This document shows positions 11,785 through 23,138 of a stretch of DNA of 64,000 bases, piece after piece. Position 1 is the stretch's first letter. Every line of letters begins with the position of its first letter. The position numbers were made by a program, and so were the translations under genes. The notes under the pieces were generated by a model that was not told where the DNA came from, searched no databases, and saw nothing but the letters and a program-made list of their open reading frames with translations. This DNA is from Lojkania enalia. Its lineage: Eukaryota > Ascomycota > Dothideomycetes > Pleosporales. Location of the stretch: positions 95,196 through 159,195 of the forward strand of contig ML986585.1 in assembly GCA_010094045.1 (NCBI GenBank), written 5' to 3'.

Positions 11785-12085
11785 GGTCCTATGCACTAGC
11801 GCGTACCACTAACGTGCTCGATTTGCTATATTTAAGGTTATAATAGGACTTAATACGTGAAGATTCAAAATAAATCTAGATAGAATTACAATATAATATA
11901 ATTTGTGGTTGTCGCGCAAATCGTCAAAAAGGCGCCGTGCTTTTGGTGGTGTTGCCATCTTCCTGGTGTTGCCAGCTAGGTGGTGGAGCACACTAATAAA
12001 GTATTAGTCAGCATGAACATAGATATTGGCATTTTACCACAGAGCTACTGAACTTGCACACGAACGAGAACGAGGCACCGACAGA
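11785..12085. other. Upstream region of the spherulin-4-like gene
   Basis: AT-rich spacer between the candidate LTR and the next start codon. No clear TATA box or operator was identified. Confidence 0.5.
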
Positions 12086-12952
12086 ATGTCTCTCACTTCC
12101 AAGTCCAGCATATTATTACCTCTATATATCTATCCGGATTCTGGCGCATGGGATCCTCTTCATTCAGCGTTCGTTCTCTAATCACGCTCTGTCCTTGCTT
12201 TTCCTCACATATTACATTTAGCATATGCGCTAATCCAAATCTCAACTTCATCATCATCGTAAACCCAAATAGCGGGCCCGGTTCGCCGCCCTGGTGGCCA
12301 AATGCGGATTATATCCGTGAAATACCAAGACTTAATGCGCAACCAAACGCTTGCACTGTAGGGTATGTACGTACGACGTATTGCCGAAGACCTATCCAGG
12401 AAGTGCTGAGAGATATTGCTACGTACGCGGATTGGTCGAAAGATTTTTCAATCAATGGCCTCGGTGTGAACGGCATATTTTTTGACGAAACGCCAAATGT
12501 TTATTCGGAAGAAGTAAAGACATATTTGGATAGTATAACAGAGGCTGTGAAAAGCGATACAGGCATACGAGGGGAACGTATCGTGAGTATAATTTAGGTC
12601 TACCGTTGCATCCAGAGGCCGAAGATTAAGACCCTAGTAGGTTATTCATAATCCAGGTTCTGCGGTTGATCATCGACTTGCAAACGTTGGCCCCGATATT
12701 ACCGCTGTAGTGGAGGATGCGTATTGCGCGTTTGAGACCGAGGTGTATCAAGAGTGGCTGTCTACCTCTCCTTATAATCGAGAAAGATCCTGTTATATGG
12801 TACATTCAGTTCCGGTTGAAAAGGTAAAATGTTTAGTGTATGGTCTACGGAAGCGGGCAGGCTATTTGTTTGTTACAGATCTAGATACAAACTACTACCA
12901 AAACTTTGGATTGAGTTGGAAATGTTTCGTAGAGGCTATGGTAGTAGAATAG
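12086..12952 (+). CDS. Spherulin-4 / GH135-like glycoside hydrolase
   Basis: Intact three-exon gene, 251 aa: exons 12086-12168, 12222-12582 and 12641-12952, with introns of 53 and 58 nt in correct phase. The protein is one spherulin-4 domain (PF12138), the TIM-barrel family that includes fungal Sph3, an enzyme cleaving galactosamine-containing polysaccharide. Visible landmarks: 'LLPLYIYPDSGAWDPL' near residue 11, 'VNPNSGPG' (41-48), 'YIREIPRLN' (58-66), 'TVGYVRTTY' (73-81), 'GIFFDETP' with the acidic pair D116-E117, 'IHNPGSAVD' and 'VTDLDTNYYQNFG' near the end. D116-E117 lies in the conserved acidic stretch expected at the active site; I infer catalysis only from family. There is no signal peptide, so this copy may be cytosolic or exported unconventionally. 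The start was chosen because exon 1 supplies the conserved 'YIYPDSGAWDPL' segment. Confidence 0.92.
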
Positions 12953-13181
12953 GGATCATTGAGAGCAACTCGAGATATTGCACAATGAAAATATCCATTG
13001 AACGCTACGATTCCTTCTCATTGCGGGCGGTTCGGATCCATTGCTTGCATCTCAATAGATGGTGCCTGGCTAATAACGTTCCGTGTCCTGCACTTATTCC
13101 GAAATCCCCGACATTCATCAACTGCACCCATCTGTCCACTCGACAATGAACATTTCTTCAGTGAGAACTGTATAGCTATTT

Positions 13182-13432
13182 TTATCCCGCCGTATCTAAT
13201 ATATTGAGAGTCATCATATTGCTCGGGTCGGTCTTGGCGCTCAAGCTAACCCGTGAGAGATCCTGCATATGCGAAAGTAAGCTGCCGTCCAATATATGAT
13301 AGCTCCATAAATGATCATTGAGTAGTGCCTTCACCACAGGCGACTTTAATAAGAGGTGGAGGTTAAAGATAAAAGTAGGGGATAGGAACTCCGTTATCTC
13401 ATCTAACAATTCATTTGGCAGTCGTTCGAGTC
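13182..13432 (-). CDS. F-box domain exon, partial gene
   Basis: An open exon on the minus strand after a plausible 3' splice site (cgacag, with branch-like tactgat) at 13433. It reads 'LERLPNELLDEITEFLSP', then 'LHLLLKSPVVKALLNDHLW', matching the start and Leu-rich body of an F-box, the Skp1-binding module of SCF ubiquitin ligases, and stops at 13182. The substrate-recognition part and a 5' exon with a start codon were not found. Upstream on the same strand (about 13550-13480) is 'DPIDIPELSNFVSRFLEAM' ending in a stop, possibly the tail of a neighbouring gene. Either a short F-box protein or a fragment of a decayed one. Confidence 0.45.
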
Positions 13433-13489
13433 CTGTCGAATCAGTAGCGGGAGGGAATTATATGTAAGTTCAATATTGTTTCAGGGGCA

Positions 13490-14935
13490 TAGCCTCGAGA
13501 AACCGGGAGACGAAGTTTGAGAGTTCTGGTATGTCAATAGGGTCTGCAAGAAATTTATAATCTCATTAGATGTGTCAGCTTCTAATCTTTCAAAGGACAG
13601 ATCACCTCGTGCTCATCTTTTCACTAGCTTAGTTCATTTATAAAGAGTGGACTGTGGGGACCGCCTAAAGTATTGATTTCGAGCGGGTTCAAGCGTAAGC
13701 TCAGGTCACGTGCCTGATCAGCTATGCAGTCCTTGACTAAGCAGTCTCATGTACTATATATTCCCCTGCCGTACCTTGACCGAGAGGTCAAGGATAACAA
13801 AGGACACCATTAACACAACCATCAATAAATCCATCAATACAACCCCATACGGTCTCCACCCACTCCTGCTTACATCAAGATATCACCCCCAAGCCTAGAG
13901 TTAGTGTGTTTATTACTGAGATAGTGGCGTCGCAGTAAGTAGTACGAACGAGACAAATCTGGAGACTCTTCGGATTTAGGAGACTTCGATTAGATTACCT
14001 GACAAACTATTTGCACGCAGGCATGGTGTAAGGGAAATGCAATGTCTCCATACTAGTTACCACACAAGAACCTGCAAGTGTGCGACTCCATAGGTGACCA
14101 TGTCTCCATCTATGGCCATCCAATGCGTTCTATTGAAAATAGTAGCCTTGGGGGTTAGGAAATAATTCCCGTCCTGTTCAAAAACAAGTATATTAAAACT
14201 GTGAGAACAATATGTAGTAACCTCAGATTCGTCATCTTGAAGCTTCAAATTCTAGATGTGTTGATAAAAGGCGAATATCATATATCTACTATTGATTATC
14301 AGATTCCTGATATTCCCGAAAGGTTTAGGAATATTGAAGTGGATTGACCTTAAAGCTATTTTTCTCGACATATACGTGGTAGATGTGCGGTTTAAGGCCG
14401 AAATACCCGCCACACAAGAGGCAAAATAGGCTTGAGTCGATTTTGGAAAAGCTAAGAGTATGAGCGGATGGTTTCGAGACTCGGCATCTACTCTTCCGGG
14501 ATATCATCTTTAGAGAAAAGCAATTGTAGAAGACGTCACTAGCTTCCTTGGGGGCCATATATGCTAACAGCTTGTCTATATAGCTGGTTCGCCCCGATGC
14601 TCGTCGCCCTGGTGCCTATTTCAAAAGGAGGTATTCGATCTAGAGCATGGTTTAATGGGAGCGCGTCCGGTTTTATTGAATGATGAATCATAAATTGTAG
14701 GCCAATTCCGCCAACTGTATGTTCTAAGATTCGTTGAATAAATGAATGATCCATTCTGGACAGGGCCTCCACTGGCCGAGACTGTCTCCGGGTCTTTGAG
14801 GACTTCGTGGCGCCACATCCATCTATTTTTATTTTTTAAAAAATAATAATAATAATAATAATAGGTTTCCGTCCGCAATACAGCCTGCAATTGCCCCCAT
14901 TTCGGCACTCCCTTACAATTCAGATCGCTATGCAA
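13490..14935 (-). pseudogene. Unidentified protein-coding gene, frameshifted
   Basis: A chain of minus-strand open segments reads like one protein but changes frame. Pieces in order: 'HEVLKDPETVSASGGPVQNG', 'SFIQRILEHTVGGIGLQFM', 'RIPPFEIGTRATSIGANQLY', 'AVSIYGPQG', 'SDVFYNCFSLKMISRKSRC', 'CGGYFGLKPHIYHVYVEK', 'CSHSFNILVFEQDGNYFLTP' and 'WMAIDGDMVTYGVAHLQ'. At about 14545-14550 one extra base separates 'YGPQG' from 'SDVFYN'; further breaks occur near 14300 and 14250. I do not recognise the family. An (AAT)7 microsatellite interrupts the 5' part. It could be a hypothetical gene with several introns rather than a pseudogene, but the single-base shift argues for decay. Confidence 0.4.
14842..14862. 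repeat. (AAT)7 microsatellite
   Basis: Seven perfect AAT units, preceded by a T/A-rich run. Confidence 0.9.
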
Positions 14936-15609
14936 GCGTATTAATAGTCTAGATGCCGCTTTCCCTCTATTTAAGGACTACGCACTCGCATCATGGTCAC
15001 GTCACATGGTGCTAGAGCCATTAAAAGATACTAGTGACGTTTGAAATTTGAACGGAGACTTGAGGTGGCTGTTAAAAAGCCTTAGCTTATATTCACTCAG
15101 GTTTGCGGTCTTTAGATCCATCCTTAGGAGGCCCATGTTTGGAGTCTTTCTGTCAGGCCTATCTCAAGATAGAGATCGAACCCTGACGAAGCTTTGAAAA
15201 TTCAGAGTCTGCTAAGGGAAATTCGATGGTACATCTGCCCTGCTTCATTGCTATGAAATTTTCCAGTATCAGCTCAACTCCCTTATTCTTCATATAAAGT
15301 CTATATCTCTCCAATTCTATCTTTCAGTACCGCCAATACTTCATATCCGTTTACTTCATTTCATATTACACATTCAATCTATTCCGGGACTCCAAATATT
15401 TGGTAGACATATCTCTACTCTGAAATTTTATATTTTATGCTCCATCTGTATAGTTCGGAAAGCACGCTATTCCGCAAAAGGAAGGCGGATCCGAACGAGG
15501 AACCACCTTACGACCCCACTGTGGCATCCAGCTTGTTCTTTGCTCTTCCAGTTACTTCTCTCTTCAGAAGCGACCTTCTAGATCTCTCAAAGGCAGTCTG
15601 AGATACAAT
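14936..15609. other. 5' region of the FAD oxidase gene
   Basis: AT-rich spacer turning CT-rich near 15300-15600, as is common in fungal 5' UTRs. No coding potential seen. Confidence 0.5.
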
Positions 15610-17103
15610 ATGGAAGCCCGCGCGCACATACCAGTAAAGCCACCCGTTGACAAACCACTACCCTCATACTGGCACAATCCAAAATCGGCGCTCGCCAACG
15701 TCATCGAGCCAGAAATCGACAATCCAGCGCAAGAGTATGATTACGCAATTATTGGCTCCGGGATCTCCGGCACTCTCATCGCCTACAACCTCCTTAAAGC
15801 CTTTCCCTCCGCATGCGTTGTGATGTTCGAGGCGCGTGAGGCCTGTGGCGGTGCGACAGGACGGAATGGAGGGCATACCAAAGCAGCGAGTTATCGAACA
15901 TACCTGCAGCACTTGGAAGAGCTTGGCAAAGAGGAAGCACTTAGGATTGCTAGGCTAGAGTATGAAAATATACTAGCGACGCACAAGCTCGCACAAGATT
16001 TAGGAGTCACGTGTGAGAATCAAAAGTGTAACACCGTGGACCTGATATACGATAGAGAGGCATTTGAGCGCGGGAAAGAAGCAATTGAAGCACTAAGAGC
16101 AGATGCGAGTGCTCAAGAGAGAGATGATGACGGGATGGCATGGTATAAGATCTACTCTCAAGCAGCCGCGATGAACAAGTTTTACGTTGTTGATAGTAAC
16201 CAAAATCCCGAGGTCAAAGAAAAAGAACAATTATTCGGTGCCTTTGAATATTTAGCCGGCCGCGTTAATGCTTATCGATTTTCAACAGGTGTACTTAAGG
16301 AATGCGTGAGGAAAGGCTTAAGATTATGCACTAATACTCCAGTCCACAACATCCAATCCGCAACAACGAAATGTCTTAGCGGTGGACCTCCGTATGAAAT
16401 ATATACGGATTATAGCATGATCCGCGCTCGCTCAGTGATCTTGGCCACTAATGGATACACGGCGTACCTGCTCTCCAAGCTTCAGGGCATCATTGTCCCA
16501 ATGCGTGGCCAGATTACCGCGCAACGTCCCGGAAAAATGACATCTCTGCCATCTCCACTACCAACAACTTACTCATTCATCTACCAATCTGGCTATGAGT
16601 ACATGATTCCCCGCCCTCTACCTGAAGGAGGCCAACACATTGTAATCGGTGGCGGCCTCTGCCGGCAACCAGAAGCGGGCGCGAGCGAGTATGGCACAAT
16701 CGATGATGGCTTTCTAAATGACAACATCTCTAAGTATCTCAAGGGCTGCCTTATCGGCTATTTCGGTCCGCAGAATTGGGGCGAGGAGGCAGAGGAAGTG
16801 TCGAACCGCGTGGTGCAGGAGTGGACTGGCATTATGGGCGCAACTGCGGATGGAAGGCCACTTGTGGGCGAAGTTCCGGACATGAAAGGCGTTTGGATAT
16901 CAGCAGGCTTTAATGGGCATGGCATGGTTCTGTGTCTAAAGTCCGCAGAGGCTCTTGTACGTATGATAGGCGGTATTAAGTCGGAAGAGCTTTATTGGTT
17001 CCCAAAAAGCTTCCTGATTAACAACGAGCGCTTGGGTAAGAGTACATTCCACGGCAGGAAAGACATGAAAGTCCCAGAGACTTGTTGGAAACCTGTTGAA
17101 TAG
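15610..17103 (+). CDS. FAD-dependent oxidoreductase (DAO family)
   Basis: Intact single-exon gene, 497 aa, of the D-amino-acid/glycine-oxidase-like (DAO, PF01266) superfamily, which oxidises C-N bonds of amines or amino acids using FAD. The Rossmann FAD motif 'DYAIIGSGISGTL' lies at residues 44-56 (G49-S-G-I-S-G54), followed by an acidic strand end 'MFEAREACGGATGRNGGH', a hallmark of fungal members. 'GRVNAYRF' and 'VILATNGYTAYLL' are the mid-protein FAD-contact strands. Near the C-terminus 'EWTGIMGATADGRPLVGE' and 'VWISAGFNGHGM' form the second FAD-binding region. No signal peptide or membrane segment, so probably cytosolic or peroxisomal; the C-terminus is not a PTS1. It lies tail-to-tail with the D-2-hydroxyacid dehydrogenase, 172 bp apart. 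The substrate cannot be told from sequence; saccharopine/sarcosine-type or amine oxidation are possible. Confidence 0.92.
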   Translation: MEARAHIPVKPPVDKPLPSYWHNPKSALANVIEPEIDNPAQEYDYAIIGSGISGTLIAYNLLKAFPSACVVMFEAREACGGATGRNGGHTKAASYRTYLQHLEELGKEEALRIARLEYENILATHKLAQDLGVTCENQKCNTVDLIYDREAFERGKEAIEALRADASAQERDDDGMAWYKIYSQAAAMNKFYVVDSNQNPEVKEKEQLFGAFEYLAGRVNAYRFSTGVLKECVRKGLRLCTNTPVHNIQSATTKCLSGGPPYEIYTDYSMIRARSVILATNGYTAYLLSKLQGIIVPMRGQITAQRPGKMTSLPSPLPTTYSFIYQSGYEYMIPRPLPEGGQHIVIGGGLCRQPEAGASEYGTIDDGFLNDNISKYLKGCLIGYFGPQNWGEEAEEVSNRVVQEWTGIMGATADGRPLVGEVPDMKGVWISAGFNGHGMVLCLKSAEALVRMIGGIKSEELYWFPKSFLINNERLGKSTFHGRKDMKVPETCWKPVE

Positions 17104-17275
17104 GGTAAACTATGTCGCCACGCCGTGCACCCTAAGCTAGAAACCTATTCACCAATTTACTCGAGGTGGCACTGTATAATGTGTGCTGTAGGTGATATTT
17201 GGATTTATCGGTCATATTGGTTGCATTTTAAATGTAGTAGGCCTTTCGAGCAACTGCTCGAGCTTCATTCTATTT

Positions 17276-18347
17276 TTAAAGCTCGACTTCATTGACCATA
17301 GGTTCGCCCTTCAACCCAGCTAGCAGATTCTTGACCGATTCCGTCGCCATCTGCTCTCTCGTCTCAATCGTGGCAGATCCAATATGCGGCACAAGCACAC
17401 ATCTCGGCTGCTTGAGTATAGGATGATTCGCCAAGATATTCGGCTCATTCTCAATAACGTCTAACCCCGCCCCGAATATTTCACCCTTGTCTAGAGCAGC
17501 CACCAAAGCATCCGTATCTACGACAGGGCCTCGAGCGATGTTTACGAGTACCGAGAGCTTCTTCATGCGAGACAAGAAGTTGGTACTGATGAGATGTTTC
17601 GTGCTCCGTGTCAGCGCGCATCCAACGATTAAAACATCGCTCTCGCAAGCCAATTGTTCCCAGTCCTTTGCTGGCTCTATTGGGATAGCTGCTCCTTTTA
17701 TCAAACCGAAGTGATCTTCCTTTACTAGCTGTCCGGGTTCTGAGGTAAGATAGACGACTCGACTTATTCCGAAAGGTAGAAGTCTCTTTAACGTAGCCTG
17801 CCCAATTCTTCCAAAGCCCAAGAACCCAATAGTTGACCCTCGAATCTGAGGACCAGTCATGAGAAGAGGTGACCAAGGCATTTTCGGCCACTGTCCCGTC
17901 TGCACTTTGCTTATTGCCTCACCTCCTCTTCGCTGCGCCATTAGTATAAGCATAATAGTGAGATCGGCAACTGCATCGGTAAGACATGTCGGTGTGTAGC
18001 CCAATCGGATCCCTCGTTTCTTGAGTGCGTCCCGGTCAACGTGATCTGTCCCAACCGAGAAAGATGCTATAACTTTCAACGAATCTCCAGCAGCTTTAAT
18101 GAGCTCTTCGTCGCATATATCTGAGAGCATGAGCAAGATGCCTGAAGCGCCTTTTGCGTTCTCTAGAAGCCATTTTCGATCGGCGGGCTGAAGATTCGTC
18201 AGCTATTTTGCAAATAGTTTCGAAAACCGGGCTGTGCACTTGTTCTGTTGGCCATTGAACAATATTTAGGCCTGGTACTGATTCTAACAATTTTTGAGCT
18301 TCGTCGATAAGTTGTCGTGTTACAACAACTTTGTGTTTCTGTGGCAT
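17276..18347 (-). CDS. D-2-hydroxyacid dehydrogenase (glyoxylate/hydroxypyruvate reductase-like)
   Basis: Intact two-exon gene: exon 1 18347-18228, a 40-nt intron 18227-18188 (branch gctgac, acceptor ttcag), exon 2 18187-17276; 343 aa. Joining restores 'HSPPADRKWLLENAKGASG'. The protein has the bilobal NAD(P)-dependent D-isomer-specific dehydrogenase fold: 'SVGTDHVD' in the substrate lobe, dinucleotide motif G164-x-G166-x-x-G169 in 'IGFLGFGRIG', and the catalytic triad Arg259 ('NIARGPVVDT'), Glu288 ('DVIENEP') and His308 ('VPHIGSATIETR'). It would reduce glyoxylate/hydroxypyruvate-type 2-oxoacids. The frame stays open upstream of the chosen ATG for 86 codons, and an in-frame ATG at 18539 would add an Arg/Ser/Ala-rich leader resembling a mitochondrial presequence. 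Convergent with the FAD oxidase gene. Confidence 0.93.
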
Positions 18348-18605
18348 TTTGGGTGCGGGCGAAGCGGATGCCGAAATCGGATGTGGGGCACTTCGATAGT
18401 TAACGATAGACACGGAAGCGATTGTGCATGAAAGGGCATAGGCTCTCCTTGCAGCGGGAATCGTGGTATGTTGAGCACAGGGATTGCTTGTAGAAGATCC
18501 AAAGTGGTTGATTGAGACGATGGCATAAAGGCGCGTCATATTGACCCGAGATATCCGCCAATAAGCGCCTAGTATTTGTCTCCACTGTTGGCTTAACCTC
18601 CACAT

Positions 18606-20191
18606 TTCGGCAAATTCCTCCTTATCCCATTCCCCCCCTAAGCACGTATGCCTGTGTACCTAGACATAAAGGTTACCTGCTTGCAGAATTCCTAGACTAA
18701 TGATATGACTCGACCCGTCGGATGGCTCCTCGTGCCCTACGCCACTATCATGTTACTCATAGAAAAATTAAATCTTCGAAATGTATCCCCCTATGGGGCC
18801 GGAAACTTAGCTGAAAAGCTTAGAAGCACTTCCTTTGGAGTTCCACGGGGGTCATATGGAATTATTCGGGATGGCGTGAGCGGCTGATCAGCAATGTCCA
18901 ATTGCACAATAGCATGGGTAGAATTCTTGATAATATCTGATTGATACCTCTTATGAGAATGTTTCGGGGGTCTATTGGAGGGGGAAAAACGAAGAGATTG
19001 TTTATTGTTATTTGGCGGCATCATGTCAGGTAATCGATTAGTAGATAGGCCTTGAAGAGGGTGCCAGCTAGGAGTGCGGGGTTGAAATAGTTGCTTCGAT
19101 AAGGGATCCGCTGTAGAAGGGTTGTTAACCTGTCTCGTCTTCCAATAAATGATTAGGGATTAAGCTCAAATCAGGTACCTGATCCTGAAATGGATATGCA
19201 ACGACCCAACCTCCGCAACTTGTGGGATCATAGCTGTGGTAGACTAAGTGAAAAGTTCCAATCTATGAGTTGCAGTTACGCCTGTTGTAGTCTATTCAGC
19301 CGTACGGAGCAGTATTGGAAGACAAGGTAGGAATTGTCTTAAGCCTTTCATATACAGATAGGCGCGGAAGATCTGTGTAATTCCGTAATCCATGGTATTA
19401 TCTTCCAGATGATGGTGTTGAGGAGAAGTTAGTGTTCGCTGTTATTTTCGCTGCAAATTCGCCATCACAACCATCACCCAGTCACGGGTCACCGTACAAG
19501 ATCATAGGACCATGCCATTCACCGCGGCTGCTAGTGGCAACGTTTTGTTGTCACAAATGCACGGTCATAACATTGCCCTTAAGGACTTTATTCCACTCAT
19601 CTATTTTCACTAAATTTCTTCCTGAGTTCCTCCATATCCGACTTCCCTATCTCTATAAAGTAATCTATACCCTTCCTCCTTAGACTCTTCAGCAATCACC
19701 TTCCCATCACATGCTAATTTATTCTAAGCTTATCCTGCTCTATCGTCTAGTGCCCCAACATATCCCAAAATCGGTCCGCCTCTCCCGGAACCTCACCCTC
19801 GACTCGAGATGAGATTGCGTCGAGGTGAAGCATTTCAGAGCCGGAATTGTGTACGACCAAAATGTGACTGTTTTTGAGAAAAATATGGTCATAGCGAGAC
19901 CTACAAACCTTCATAGTATTGTCTCGGGTCTGGGGCGGTTTAGCCAAGCGCTTCATATGGACAATGGATACTAGACAAAACTACATTCAAAAAAGTAGCT
20001 GGATAGGTTTTCTGCCTCTATCGGAGTAATATATGACTTGATCGGATCTGCAATGTTTAAGCAAATTGATTAATAATACAGTAGGTAAATAGTAGACCTG
20101 AAATCCTCTACTGCGCAGAGAATAAGGTATCTCTCAAGGACTCCACCGTTCCCACGAAATGAAGAATATTTACCAGACATGACAAGCCCCA
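18606..20191. other. Intergenic, no gene recognised
   Basis: Several short open frames on both strands, none with a motif. Nothing else supported. Confidence 0.55.
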
Positions 20192-21333
20192 TCATATGCC
20201 CTTTGCATTCTCCATATTCCTTTGTTTCTCTAAGTCACCCTCAGCTTCTAGCTCGGGCACAGAATCTCCACAAATTTCAAACGGGCCGCAGCCGTCGTTT
20301 GCTTTAATCTTCCAATCGCTCCACGTTCCATCAGTTTCCGAATTGCCTAATTCGACTACTGTCCATCTTGAGTCCTTTTCATACATAGTTGAGTCATGTG
20401 TTCTAATTGAGTCGTGATCCACATGCTCGATTTTCAAGTCTGGCTGTGGTGGTGGCGGATGACGATATCGAGTGTAGCGAAGAAGTGCCCATACAAGAGA
20501 GATTAAGGAGATAAGGCCACTTATTGCGCCGATTGAGGCGCCAGCGATAGTTGCACGGCTAAGCCCTTGTGAATGAGGAGCAGGACATCCGAGCGTTGGA
20601 GGACTAGCGGCAAAGCCATCAATAGGATGTGCATACGCTTGCTCATCTGCGAAAACCTTAGAGTAGCACTGGAATGAGGACATATGGGGTGTAACTACCT
20701 CGTGTACTCGCTATCCAAATCGCGACGTTCGTGTCTCCGCTAACGTTGAATGCAGTGACTGTGTAAGTGGAGCCCACTGTGAAGTCGCTATAACATGTGC
20801 CGCCATAACCTGGGCGATTCGGGTCAATGGTATTATCTGGTCGATGAAATTGATAGCCTCTGATTGTCGTTATTTCATGCTTCTAGGTTAGGGACTGCAT
20901 ATGGCATAACTTACGATGGGCAACAAGCAACATAGTTATTCGAACCAGCATATAGAGTGCAGTAATGGGATGGGCATACTAGAGGACTCATTGGAGGTAC
21001 AACCGACGACCCGATATCGCCGGACGTCACCGAACGATAGTCTCTTAGAAATTCGCTTGGATAGCAATCGTGTCTTGTCATATTCTGCGCTGGTACAGGC
21101 TCATTGGCCCATATCAGAAACCCTGGGGGTGGAAGTTGCGACAAGCGGTTCTCTAAACATGATGCCGGCGGCGTGAAAGTTGTAGTCAAGGGTACTACGG
21201 TTGTGGGCTGCGAAGTAGATGGTGCTGATACTGTAGTCGACAATGTGGCGGTGCTGGAGAATGTCGATTCACCAGATTGTCTAGCGATTATATGACCATG
21301 CGCTTGCGCCTGTGCTCTTGCTCTAGGTGACAT
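20192..21333 (-). CDS. Single-pass membrane surface protein (fungal-specific, sensor-like)
   Basis: Three exons: 21333-20915; a 55-nt intron 20914-20860 with donor gtaagt and branch cctaac; an exon from 20859; and a last exon 20646-20192 (acceptor gcag at 20650-20647). The second donor is ambiguous: gtacac at 20707 gives 341 aa, gtagtt at 20698 gives 344 aa; both keep frame. The outer part is Ser/Thr-rich and contains a conserved Cys block ('LPPPGFLIWANEPVPAQNM', 'DCYPSEFL', 'SPLVCPSHYCTLYAGSNNY', 'ACCPS', 'CYSDF') and 'AYAHPIDGFAASPPTLGCP'. One TM helix follows ('ATIAGASIGAISGLISLISL') with basic residues inside and an acidic tail. This architecture recurs in ascomycetes without assigned function; cell-wall sensing is inference. 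No signal peptide is visible at the chosen start, so a 5' exon may be missing. Confidence 0.8.
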
Positions 21334-23138
21334 GATAACGGTGAATACCCAAGGCCAAACCCTTTAAAGTCTCAAATCCACGGAGAAGACCACGAAACTT
21401 AACTGATTCTAAAGCTGCTCATGGAGTGCCTGCTTGTGCTCGAGGCTGAGGTCGTTACCTAGAACCTCTCATGAATTCGAGAACTTGCCCTCAAGAAAGA
21501 CAAATGGACATGCCTGGGGTCAAAATCCTCCCAAGAGAGTAGATACCGCGAGAGATCGACTATATGTATTCGAATGCGGATGAAGAATCGAAGCTTGGCT
21601 CGACAATTGACATACCCTATAGCTGCAGGTACGGATGCTTATGGGGAAAAATTTATGCATTGCTTAAGTCGCGATTTCGGACTTCATTTGCTACGAAGTC
21701 CGATTGAGCTGCATGAGGGAACAAGCGAGCGGTGCAGGGGGCCATCGGCTGACGATGGCGCCGAATACCTCAATGCTGTCTATTGAGGAAATTTGAATCC
21801 ACACCAGAGTAAAGGAATGATGATTAGATAAACTATTAAACTTGAGAACATAGAAGAAAAATGACACGTGGAGTTTCCTAAAGGGAATGATTGAGCCCGC
21901 GAGAATTAGCGGGCGCTTGTGAAGTGGCCAAGATAATATTAATGACTATACTGCGACAGAAAACACACGAGTACCGCATAATCATGCGTTAAACCCGGCG
22001 CCCAAGTGCATACTAAATGTAGAAGTTCGCCGAGATAATTGAGGTGTTTGAGACGCGAAGGGTTCTCGGAGATCGTGTAGTTTGCGTTGGGGGCTGGATG
22101 TAGTTTGTGTTTGTGTCACTAGACACAAAGGATTAAGGTGACACTCCCGTTCGGCATCCGAGACACTCTTGTACATTGAAGGCCAGCACAAGATTGCAAG
22201 AGAAATCCTGACTGAAGACTGAGTGCAAGTGACGGAGATGATGACAAACGACTGTTAGAGAACGGAGAATACCATTTCTTTCCCGCTTGCACCGCGCTCT
22301 GAACCCAGTAAATATAGAGATGGTGGTGGTAGTGGGGGTGTGGTGGACTTCGATGTTAGGACGTGAGACACGCGGAGTGTTTTGTGTTGATGATTGGTGA
22401 AACGCTCTCCGCCAATAAGAAGACATTTGATGACTAAGATGTAAAATGCAACTTTTTAGCGTGGGCTAAGCTAGAAATTAATTCAGGAGTCCGTTTATTT
22501 AGTATCAATATATAAGGCTCCAAGTCAGTGGATCTCTCGTGACCAAGCAAGTCATCTATCATGTGACTATATCTATGTTTCTAGGTACCTAATGCCTAAA
22601 CTGGCGTTCGCGATAGTAGAATTCAAGATGAACATGGGATTAATGACGTAGCATAACTGTTTCGTCTAGGGCTAAGGGCTCTAGAACTCCACCTTGGCGA
22701 ATATGGCATTGCTACTAGCTAAAATTGATATTCTATCATACGCTAGAGCTTATATCGATGTTGCAGTTCTTCTCCTGATAGAGATGTGAGCTAAGGGTAG
22801 AAGCAATCAATGAGTCGTAAATTGATTCGCACTCAATCGTGGAGCACTATTTGGAAGAGTCTCGAGAGCTTGGAGCAATCAGTCCATCTCGGCCTCGCAA
22901 TTTGATCTCAAGGTAGCAACTATGTATTCAATTTTTATATACACTTAGAAGCCCCCTAACGTCAGCCTTGCCATTGGAGAAATTGAGAACGCAACATTGG
23001 TGACTAAGCCACATCCAGAACCATACTAAGGCAAGGTACTACAATTAAGTATTCCAATAACCTTTAGGGCATATAAAAGCTCCTAATGACCTGCATCAGA
23101 ATGGTGAACTAGCCTACCTTGTCTTTCACCTACAACAA
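21334..23138. other. Intergenic with a hairpin and a G-rich tract
   Basis: No recognisable gene. A 9-bp perfect inverted repeat, tcggacttc (21677-21685) and gaagtccga (21695-21703), has a 9-nt loop. A G-rich tract at about 22321-22345 has several GG/GGGGG runs and could form a quadruplex. Neither has a demonstrable role. Confidence 0.55.

Noticed and set aside
15173..15190. Possible tRNA B-box (ggttcgatctc on the minus strand)
   Set aside because: Does not fit GGTTCRANNCC, and no A-box or cloverleaf arms could be drawn around it.
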